The notes beneath the pieces were generated by a model that saw nothing but the letters and a program-made list of their open reading frames with translations, ran no database searches and was not told the DNA's origin. Below, piece after piece: positions 54,263-64,000 of a DNA stretch of 64,000 nt. The stretch is from Malachius bipustulatus (Eukaryota; Arthropoda; Insecta; Coleoptera; Melyridae), in contig OU342633.1 of the NCBI GenBank assembly GCA_910589415.1, forward strand, positions 52,880,404-52,944,403, read 5' to 3'. The stretch's first letter is position 1. Each line of letters begins with the position of its first letter. A program made the translations under genes and the position numbers.

Positions 54263-55158
54263 GGCGGTGAAGACGCCCCAGTTTTACATTACCATTATAC
54301 CCATTGTATTATTCATTTTATGGGGTTTTGACGAGTATGTATGGGACATTAAACGTCGAATGGGGATTTGTGTGTTTTAATAAATTCCTTGCGAATCCCT
54401 GTTGTTACCCCAAGACAGTAAATAACAATTAAAGTATAACCATATTTTTACTTTTCACACTTAGATTTATGGCGAGTGGGCCATTGTGACACGTCTACTG
54501 CGACCGAAGGTCAATAATAATTATTATTACTCGTGGTTTACCAAATATCTTTTGCTCAATCTGTCAAATGTGCACAAAGTCTCGACTTGGGCCTTGACGA
54601 TTATTTAATTAACGAATTATAATATAAATACCTAATAAATCCATTTGGTCACTCCACTATCCAGTAATTAAAACTTAAGAGCTAAACTCGGTACTCACCT
54701 AGAAAAAGATTTATGTTCTTTTTATGCGGACTAATGCTATCATATTCACATAAGTACAATTTAAAGTTAGATAGAAAGTGGAATGAGTAGAGAAAATTAA
54801 TTAAATGTAACTATTCTGTGGTAAAGGCACAAGCACACCACAACGCACAATAATACATATCGCAATGGCGGTCGGGTCGGATGTCGGATCCTCGGATCAC
54901 GAATCACGATCATGGATCTTGGACTCGGTGGAGGGGGAACGGGAAACAGTCGAAGAGCAGAAACTCAACTCGGTCGGTAGCGTTACAGACTTCGGACTGA
55001 CAAGACTGACAAGTGACAAGTGACACTGAACTCAGACTCAGTCAGACACCTAAGCAGTGTTGCCAAACTCCTCTGTCTCGAAATTAAAGCCTAATCGAAC
55101 TCTGATGCAGTGATGACGATGTGCGTGATGAGGGATGCGTCGTGGCCACAGCAGAGTA
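54263..55158. other. Non-coding region with a GC-richer patch
   Basis: 54850-55075 is richer in GC and has short iterations (GACTGACAAGACTGACAAG, TGACAAGTGACACTGA). It could be a promoter/leader region, but no adjoining coding exon was recognised. Confidence 0.4.
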
Positions 55159-55160
55159 TA

Positions 55161-55984
55161 CAGTGTGTGTCACAGGCAAGGTAAAACCCCATTTTTTTCT
55201 TTATTTTTTGAGATAATTTTTTGAAATTTGGTACGTCGCATATTCTCGATAGAGCGCACTTTTTAGAAGAAAATTTAATTTTTTCCCACATCCGGTTTTT
55301 CCGGAAATGTTACCAACTTTTTATTTTTAAATGGGACATCCTATATATTATTATATTTTTGGATTCTATACATTGTACAAATCCAACAATACCACATAAG
55401 TACCATTTTAAATGTCAACTTTGTTTTTATTTATATTTTTTATTTCTCAAATATAGTGTGCCATGACTTCAGTTGTGTTCGTCACAGATGGAAAATGGGT
55501 ACACCAAAATGTCCCTTAATTAAGAGTACTAGTAGATGGTACCTCGGTACCAATATTTGAAAACCATTTGAAAAAAATGAATCCAGCTCAAAAAATCAGT
55601 CCGGTGCGCATAATTTATCCATAAATCACTTATTAATTTAGTACTTTGAACAAAAATTCGATTTTTCTAGCATTAGATGATCCAATTGGAGTAAAACGGA
55701 ATAGTCATGGCACTCGTTATAATTGAAAAATAAAAAATTAAATAAAAATGGTATTGTTGGATTCGTACAACCGTAAAAAACCAAAAATATAATAATATAT
55801 AGGGTGTCCTATTTAAAAATAAAAAGTTGGTAACATTTCCGGAAAAACCGGATTTGGGAAAAAATTCACTTACCTGCTAAAAAGTGCGCTCTATCAAGAA
55901 TATGTGACGTACCAAATTTCAAAAAATTATCTCTAAAAAAAAAGAAAAAAAAAAGGGGGTGTACCATGCCTGTGACACACACTG
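55161..55984. mobile_element. Foldback MITE (824 bp), CAGTGTGTGTCACAGG termini, TA target
   Basis: Ends CAGTGTGTGTCACAGGC and complement, each next to TA (55159-55160, 55985-55986). Inverted arms of about 240 bp (55161-55410 and 55745-55984) contain the paired word GGTAACATTTCCGGAAAAAC. Non-coding centre; mariner-type by target choice. Confidence 0.87.
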
Positions 55985-55986
55985 TA

Positions 55987-56268
55987 GAGTAGTAATTCGG
56001 CAGCTATTAGAGAAAGATCAATTGCGGAAACAGAAAGTGAAGAGTGGAGTTATAGTATTGAATGTTAGGGAAGATCAGAAGGAGAGTACCTTCTGAACTT
56101 TAAGAATTATTTGGAGGTTTATTGTAAAATAAATAAATAACTGAAATTTATTACCTATATTGTAAGTAATTTGTTTATAAATAGAGTGAGTCTCGTAACA
56201 ATATTTATGTATTTTAAAAATAATAATAATTGATGAAAAAGTTCTTATAAATTAAAATAATTACAGAG
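55987..56268. other. Downstream region of the CFAP43-like gene
   Basis: AT-rich 3' flank on the minus strand; no second gene. Confidence 0.5.
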
Positions 56269-59200
56269 CTAGAAAACAATTTTATATTTTAAAGTAGGAT
56301 AGGTCTTCAGACGGAGTAGCTCTAGTTCTGTCTGCAACACCAATATTTCATTGTGGTTCACCTGTATCTGTTGCATAAGTTTAGTTCTCTTCATTAAATT
56401 TGTCGATCTAAAAATAAATAGAAATTACCACAACGATAAATTCCTATAACGAACATCAATCTCACTTTAGTTTGACGAATTTTTTCTCGTCTGTTTCAAA
56501 TTCCTGATCCTTCTCCAGGTTGTATTCGCAGACATCAACATTTATATTTGCTATTCTCTTGTCTAATTTTTCATTGCTTTCTTGCATTCCGTTTATTTGT
56601 CTTTTCACTTTCTTGTATTGCTCCCTCAGTTTTGCTATATCATCCTCGAAAGACTGCTTCATAATCTCAACTTCAGTCTCAAACGCGGGTAAATTTTCCG
56701 ATTTACCCGATTGCTTGTATTTCAAAAAACTGCGCATTTCTCTGGTAACCTACACAGTTACAAATATAATCAATAACAAAAAAGGCATAAATAGATAGAT
56801 AAATAGATAGAAATATGCCAGATAATGATCACCGCGATGGTTTTTGCTGACAAATAACATTCTTTTTAAAGATTACTAATGTAATTGTAATAACAATTTT
56901 TTCCTTGAAGTTAATAGATACATTTTGAGATTCTATGATATAAATCTCATTAGGTATGTTGACGGCCTTATTTACTTACATTAGTCTCATTTATGTCATC
57001 AATTTGTTGTTCTAAGTCTCTGATATGCATTTTCAATTTCCTATGGTCCCATTCCATAGCAGCTACCCTTCTTCTTAAGTTCAACGATTGTCGTAGAGCT
57101 TTAATTTTATTTTTACCGGCTACCTAAATAATGTTTTGTTGCATATTTTTATTATCATTAATATAAATCTTACCTGAATTAAAGCATTGACCATTTCGAC
57201 GTCACTTCTCTTGATAAAGACTGCTTCATCAAAGTCCGACGCCTCTCCATTTAAAGTTATCTCAACTAGTCCAGACTTCAGCATCAACTGGTTCTCAATG
57301 TTTTTGTCATATTCAAGTCGATCTACTCGAATACGATCCAGCAAAGCTACGTTTTTAATTTGAAGATCTCTTTTAGTTGTTAACCTCTTCCGGAAAATCG
57401 ACAAGGTCGTTTCTCCTTCTGCTGCGGTCACTTGGGCTAGCCGTACCTAACGCGAATTTAATATTTTTAAAGTTTTTATTTATCTTGTATAAGATTTTTT
57501 AATACTTACTTTAACTTCATATTCGATTCTAAGTCTTCTATGTTTGCAGAGAATTGCGTAACCACGTTCATCTACTGTTGGCGGAATATTAATATATTGA
57601 TCCATTTGATCGATAGCTTTCAAAAACTCCAGACATTCGGTATTCAAACTGAAGGATTTTTCTTGCGTCACGATACATTTTGCCAGTTCTTCCAGTAAAG
57701 TTTTTGATGTTATCGATTTTACGTTTATTTTGGGGCGTTTCCTAAAATAGTACATTTCCGATAATATAACAGTAACACACCATTAAGGATTTTTAATTAA
57801 GATACAGCTCGACTCTTGCCAGGCAGCAGGGTAGACGTGATGACAACGTGATTATAACGTCATATTTTGGTGAAACGTCAACGACCTATAAATGACGTCT
57901 AAAACACGTCATCCTGACGTAAATTGACTACCATTTTGATGACGTCGGCGTACGTGACGTGTTTTATACGACATAAACGCACACGTGGACTATATAGATG
58001 CGCGAATTGTTTTTTTTTTTCTGAATAATCGAAGCTGAGACTACAGAATTTATGTTTAAGTAAATATGAAGACTAGTAGTCAGCTCGGCGCACTATAAAG
58101 ATGTATATGTTGGATGCAGTCAGTCCAATAAAAGTCTTAAAAAGACGTACTTACTTATAAAGTTTGAGACAAGTTTCTTGAGCAGCTGATGATATTTCTA
58201 ACAAGTCTTTTCGTAAATTTTTGTCTAGAATTTTCTCACGGTTCAATAAATTATCGAATTGAACACGAAATTCTTGCATCGTAGAATAAAGGAAGTTGAT
58301 CGTCGATTGAAGGCTGTGGATAACTTCGTCAGTGGAAGCAATGGTTTGTCTAAGCAAAAAAAAGTTATTTAAAGATGAATAGATTAAGATAAGTGACAAT
58401 AAACCTCATCTCTGTTTCTTCCTCTTCGCTTCTTTTGCGATTCAGTAATCGCAGTCTACCATTGTGCAACCTCATAGTCTCCTGATCGATGGCTGTTTGA
58501 ACTTTAAGTTTCAGTAAAAGAAGATTGCCTAATCGATTGTTAAATTGCTTCACTTCTGACTTGACAGAATTGCTAACTTTACGGTACTCGTGCTTTAATA
58601 AATGCTTATACTTTTCTCTTTCATTGTTCAAGTTCTTGACTTTTTCTTCATAGTCTTTAATATTCTTCAAGTCCTCTTCATTGAACGCGGTGGGATCTTT
58701 ATCAATCTAGAAAAAAGATTCAGTTCCCTTTCCACACAATCTAAATAAGGCGACCCTACCATGCATTTTGGAATTGGTACTTCTTTTTTAAGCTCATCTT
58801 CCCATCGCACTTCCAGGACCCCATTCATCATGGCAATAAGGGCTCTTTCGCGGAAATCATCCGCGAGTAATAGAAGTCTAATTCGTTCTGCTTCAGCCGC
58901 TTCCGCGTCCAGTCGGGCCTGCTCACTTGGGGAAATGTAGGGAGTTATAGAAACCTCGTTGGCTTCAACTTTAATTAACTTGGCCGGCATTTCTTCTTGT
59001 CGCCATTCGGGATCGTCAATGTTTAAATATAATTTCGTTTCGGAGAAGTAATTTATCTCCGAAATGATGTGTCGAAGACGAGCGTTCTTTTCTAGTATCG
59101 CATTCATTCCTTTGACTTTTTGCTGCATGACATTATCGAATTCCTCGTTGAAATACTCTTGTAATCGGCGAATTTGATCCTGAAATAAATACCAAATATT

Positions 59201-62200
59201 CAAGATGGCCAAAGATGGGAGCAAAGTAAAGTTTTTCAACGCACGAAAAACGGCTGAGGGAGAGATGTTCCGCAAGCAAGCGTTTCGATAAAATAAATCG
59301 AATAAAAAAATATGGGACAAAAGGTAGCCAACCCTAATTTAAAAACATCTGGAATGGGATGTAAGTATACATACATAAGTAATGGCTACTTGTGAGTTGT
59401 ATTGTGCATAAGTACACATAATCATATTTGTCAGTTTTGATCTGTGTACTTTTATAAATGTACTAGTTTGGCTGCCTTCCAGGGCGAGAGTTGAATCGAC
59501 GTCTTCCTGTTTAAGCAGTTGAGCTAAATAGTTGTCAGCCGATTCCCGGGATGCTTGCAGTATGGACGTTTCTACAGTCAAGAGTTCTTTCATTTTATTG
59601 AGTTCCCTGTAATTTAAGATGGAAAATTAGCATAAATATGTAATTAAAACTGAAACTCACTCTTCGTTGATTACGATCCAAGGAATAAAAGGGCGTCCCT
59701 TGACAACTGTGAAATAGAAGTCGGTTTTTTCGCAAACATAATCGTATTTTTGTTGCATAGCCACTTTTAACGGAAGGAGTACAAAATTTGGTACATACAA
59801 GTTAGCAAATATACCAAAAATACTGACTCCAGGTGCTTTCATTGTGTTCCAGAATTTTTCCATCAGGTACTTAGTCACTTTGTTTTGAGCTTCCAAGAGA
59901 TTTCTTAAATGTATCTCCGTTTTTAGACATATCGCTTCATTTTCTTTAACTTTCATTTCATATAATTCTTTATCTAAATTAAATTCTAACGGGTCTAATT
60001 TTTCGTTATCTGGACCCTCAAGATTAGCCGTAAAGAGCATTTGTATAGCTAGAGATATCATTTGAAACTCTCTAAGAATGCTTTCTCTTTTTTTAGAGCA
60101 TCTTATTCTTTCTCTTTCGATTTTCGCTTCTTCGTCCACTTCACACCAAGTTTTTTTACCTGACTTATCTGGATCTGGAACTATTAAGATAAGCAATAGA
60201 ACTAATTTTATTTTATTTAAGAAATGAACGTACTATATATTAAAGGTGTCATCTTTTTACTTTCTACAATCTTTTTAAAATGCTTCAAGTTCGACGAATG
60301 TAATAATACTTTTGAGGATTTCTCTGAGTTTTCATTTATATACATTAAGCTGGTGCAGGAAAGTAAGTTACTTTTCCCCAAAGCAATAACATATTTTCCC
60401 GTGGGATCGACGACCGCTTTCTGAACTCCATAGTTTCGTCTGTGATGCGTTAACGCGCTTCCAAAAAACTCACCAAAAGTGCAATCTCTGACGAAAACGA
60501 AACCATCATGAGACCACGTTATTGCGTGATATAAATCGATTTTAAGTCTCATTTTTTTCAACAGGTGTCCCGTTGGTATTCTCGATAAAACATACGCGTA
60601 ATTATCCTGGAAAAACAATTTTTTGTAAGATTAATACGACAATTTCGAAGGATGAAATTACCCCTCTTCTGACTTCAAGTTTGTGGATGAATTTTTCTTC
60701 CAACGGCAATGCGTAAAAGACTTTGTCTCGGTCAAGATACGGCGTGGCGTGTAATTGATAATATAAATGATCACCGTCACCGATCGTGTACTCTTTTACG
60801 TTCGTTACCTGTCCCGAAATAGTACAATATCTGATGATTTTATTACCAGCTATGTGCTTTTTTGAAGTCACCGGTATAGCGAAGAATCGAAAACAGTTTT
60901 TTGAAGGTACCACCATGTAGTCGGCTATTTGCTGATTAACCAAAATTTGAGTCACGACTCGAATTTTTCCTCCCGGTATTCCCTTGAAAATAAAAGATAA
61001 TCATTTTTACATTTATACAGGGTGTTTTTAGAGTTGAGTCTTTTCAAACATAAGTTGTGTTAGTAAAAATGACGATTTTGCCCTAAAAAGCGCATCAGCT
61101 ATCAAGTAGTGGCCAAGTTGCAAAAAAATCATTTAGTTGACCAACTAGGGTGCGTAAGCCATAAAGTAAAAAGAAGAAGAACAAATTTTTATTATCTCAT
61201 TCGCGGCTCAGAATTAGATGGGGAAGTAGATAGAGTTGGACAATTCTGGAATACAAGGTCGCGGTGTTTTAGAACTGTCCACAGTGGTGAAAGGTCAATA
61301 CTTCAAGGCCAAGTAAAACTATTATAGTTTCAAGGTCAAACAATCTAGGCAGGTCAGGTCAAAAAGAAAAATTTCAAGGCCAATTAGGCTACTTGTTCAT
61401 TATAGTTCCACTACGAAACATTTTCACCTGTAATAATTTTCAAGAATAGTTACAACAGTCATCGATAACTGTCTCACTGTTACAGGAAAATGGTGAACTG
61501 GAATAAATCCTTGATTCCATTCAATTGCGTGATGATTCCCTATCACCCAGTTTGATTGGTGATGATGTGCATAGGTTAGCCGTTGAGATGTATCTGTAGA
61601 TTCAAAAAGGCAATGATTAACTATAACTCTGTCGTATGCCGCACACTCCTTTACAAAGAATTTATTATTTTCAACTTTTTTTTTTATTACAGAATTGTAC
61701 AACTCTATCAATTAGGGACTTTCTCATTGTATTGTTGTTCTCATTGTATAATATCGTGTTGATAAAAATCTCAACTTAATAAATCACACTGTATGGGTCA
61801 AAATTGTGGTTAAGAATCTAAATCATTTAATACATATACTATTCATAAAAAAATTATATAATATTTTAGACCTCAGGAAGAAGTACAAAGAGTTCTAGAA
61901 TCAGAAAATTAATAGTTCCGCCAAAATAGGGTCAAAATTACAAAAAAAAAAAACACTGGAACGATTTCTCTGCAAAGGAAACAGTTTTTTTTTTGTAAGC
62001 AATCAATGGAAGTAAAAATTTGTTTCAAATTTTTTTCTTATTGCCTCTCAGAACTCTTCAGGAGCCACTCTAAACTCTGTCGAACATAACATCAAAGAAT
62101 CGTCCAGAAGTCTAGATTCGTTTTTTCACAATGCCAAAACATTGGACAATGTTTTCAAGAACTCCAGAACTTATTCCAACCCATCGAAAGTTACCACCAG

Positions 62201-64000
62201 AACCCCAAGCAGGGCGCCAATTATTGCAACTATCGAATTTTTTTTCAAAACTCCAAAACTCCTTGTAATCTTTCCAGAACTGTGAAAAATAGCTGCACGG
62301 TCCAAATTCTTACCTCTAAAATAAAAAATTCTCCCGTTTTTAGATTTCCTGTAGCAAATACTCGTCCGGTTGTGCTGAAGCATATCGAATTTAACTCGTT
62401 TCTTGTGAGGAAGAAGTGAGCTAGAAGATTTATTTTTTGTGGATCACAAAGAGAATATAATTCGAGAACTCCGTTTTCATAACAAATTCCTATGTACGGC
62501 AGCTCTGGATTTTCCACCATATCAAGAGCAGTTGCGCTTAAGCTCAGCTCACTAACCTTGTGAATTATTAGAGATGGATTTTAGTTTAAAAAATTAAATT
62601 AAATTATTACGATGATTACTTATTACCATTGAACCGCTAACAATTTCATAAACGTAGAGCCAGTTGCGATGACAAAGCACCGCGATATATTCCCCGCAAG
62701 GGTATATCAAGCAAAAAGTGTCGATTTCATTGTCCTTGTTGCTCAAAAATTGGAGTTTTTTGTCCTCCAGGTGCAGTTTGATGATGTTTTTTTTCTCAGT
62801 TAGACATACTAGGTAATCACTTTTTCCACTCGTGAGCAGGGAAATTGGGTCTTCCTTAGAAAATGGTTCTTCCCAACACGAATCCCAGGATGTTGACATT
62901 TTTTTGTAGTGCTAGAAAACAAGCATTGTTATTGTTGTTTTTCTTGAATACTACAAATTATAGACAGGTCAGGTCTGGTCATGACCTAAGCTATAATTTT
63001 TGCAAATTTTTTGGTCTAATGTTGGGAAGATGGAAAATTTGGAAGAGATCGGGATTGCTTCCCTGAGGTCTCAGCTTCAAGATTAGTTCGAATTTTGAGA
63101 ATCGGCTTTCAAAGAAAAGAGTTACAACTGAAAAACCAAAAGGTGTTCTGTTTATCAACTATAAATGAGGAATATGGAGGAAAAATTTAAAAACCAAAAA
63201 TTTTGAATGTTCTTCAGAAGAATCCCTCAAAAATTTTCATATTTTATAATACCTGCCCTAACACGACAGACACAATAGTACAAATGAAGAGTTTTCTTGT
63301 GCAGGTATACCGTTTTGTATCAAAACATTAATTTTGGGTAAGCCATTGCAAATCTCGAGTTTCAAAAATAGCTTTAAAATAATAAACAATGAATACTTAC
63401 ACGTAGACAATAATCTGGCCCTTTGACCATAACACCATTACCGTACCAAGCAATATCGATTTGCAGTGGTCCCTCAACTGGAAGATCGATGATTTTTTGA
63501 AGCATATTTTCAGAATTCACCTTTAATTTATTTTATCAGATCCGAGGCAGATGCCAATAAGACGTCCCTTACCAAATGTATGCAGCCATAATTGTCCCCG
63601 ACCAAAAGTTCTCCATCAGGGATCCAAGCAGTGCAGACGATTTTCAAATTTGGTTGATCGGGAGGCATTTTCACCTGATGCTGTGTCACAACGCATTTCT
63701 TCACGCAAGGAAAAATGTCCCAGATTTTTAACTGACCAGTCGTTACCCCCAATTGGGCCAAGTAGTACATTTGGGGAGTGTCGCCGCATCTTTGATTATG
63801 TAAATTTTTATACAAAAATTAAAAATAAATGTTCTTACTTACCTTATTCGCTGAAAACTATCAAACACATCTGTTTGTTTCTTTGCTAGCCTTTCTCCTG
63901 TTCTCCAGTTCCAAACAATCAGTTGGAAGAATGGCAAGTTTGAGGTTGCCAGTAAAACGGAACCCAAAGTGAACCTAAGTTGATTATATCCTTCAACAGC
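56269..64000 (-). CDS. CFAP43: Cilia- and flagella-associated WD40/coiled-coil protein, CFAP43-like, 3' part (17 exons, 1442 residues)
   Basis: Exons (minus): 63843-63974, 63573-63789, 63401-63520, 62627-62911, 62314-62556, 60662-60982, 60261-60606, 59661-60180, 59450-59606, 58760-59179, 58405-58706, 58155-58349, 57510-57741, 57174-57446, 56980-57123, 56466-56749 and 56269-56407. All junctions are GT-AG and phases agree, giving one frame to the stop at 56269; the 5' end lies beyond the window. The first seven exons encode WD40 repeats (LIVWNWRTGERL, LKIWDIFPC, TFCLIYPCGEYIAVL, CFSTTGRVFATGN), and the rest long coiled coils. The block ALIAMMNGVLEVRWEDELKK followed by EEDLKNIKDYEEKVKNLN is what I recognise as CFAP43 (CFAP44 is the alternative). 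The known role of the family is the tether/tetherhead complex linking inner dynein f to axonemal doublets, needed for sperm flagella. One intron (60983-62313) is long; most are 50-80 bp. Confidence 0.8.
57830..57990. promoter_or_regulatory. Cluster of ACGT-core (CRE-like) motifs in a CFAP43 intron
   Basis: Eleven ACGT cores in about 160 bp, many as TGACGT/ACGTCA half sites, within the 413-bp intron 57742-58154. It may be a regulatory cluster or the core of a small repeat; sequence alone does not decide. Confidence 0.3.
60983..62313. other. Long CFAP43 intron
   Basis: 1.33 kb, phase 0 on both sides. Contains TACAGGGTGTTTTT (61018-61031), an orphan mariner-type terminus, several TCAAGGTCA/TCAAGGCCA words (61300-61375), and a 95-codon open stretch on the minus strand (61424-61711) whose phase does not fit the transcript. 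Confidence 0.55.

Noticed and set aside
61424..61711. 95-codon open stretch (minus) in the long CFAP43 intron, considered as an extra exon
   Set aside because: Flanking exons join phase 0 to phase 0 without it, and its own possible splice sites give incompatible phases; no recognisable domain.

Overview
The window is nuclear DNA of an AT-rich arthropod, most probably an insect. Coding exons are split by short GT-AG introns, one conserved axonemal gene has at least 17 exons, and most of the rest is recent duplication and transposable elements. I cannot name the species.

Layout: (1) 1-1.8 kb carries one long uninterrupted ORF (574 aa) built from a Trp-containing repeat of about 22-25 residues. 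Its pattern recalls repeat proteins of large DNA viruses. (2) 1.8-10 kb has no convincing complete gene. It holds a possible THAP exon (4277-4352) and two elements bounded by inverted termini (about 4.86-8.34 kb and 8.47-9.85 kb). (3) 10-30.3 kb is a tandem array of about three and a half units of one C2H2 zinc-finger gene. Copy 1 (10216-11463) is short and chimeric, copy 2 is broken by a BEL/Pao retrotransposon (14153-20581), and copy 3 (27619-29112) is intact with 12 fingers. A complete PIF/Harbinger transposon (22445-27176) sits between copies 2 and 3. The other copies act as natural empty sites, so element ends and target duplications (CGGGC for BEL, TAA for Harbinger) can be read to the base. 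(4) 31.8-33.7 kb is a palindromic mariner-type element with an 8-bp-TSD MITE inside one arm. (5) 34.1-46.25 kb is dominated by decayed zinc-finger copies in an inverted duplication (34.1-36.3 kb against 44.6-46.2 kb), plus a 713-bp foldback MITE and two 161-bp tRNA-type SINEs with clear target duplications. (6) 46.9-51.2 kb has two further zinc-finger genes on the minus strand (10 and 13 fingers), tandem paralogues of each other. (7) 53.1-56 kb has two more foldback elements. (8) 56.27-64 kb is the C-terminal 1442 residues of a WD40 plus coiled-coil cilia/flagella protein (CFAP43-like) on the minus strand. Its 17 exons were joined by reading splice sites and checking phase.

The zinc-finger genes share an acidic N-terminal region with several psi-K-x-E (SUMO-type) motifs followed by an array with strict C-x2-C-x12-H-x4-H spacing. 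They look like a lineage-specific expanding family evolving by tandem duplication, finger loss and exchange between arrays. The CFAP43-like gene is the only clearly conserved housekeeping-type gene; its presence implies motile cilia or flagellate sperm.
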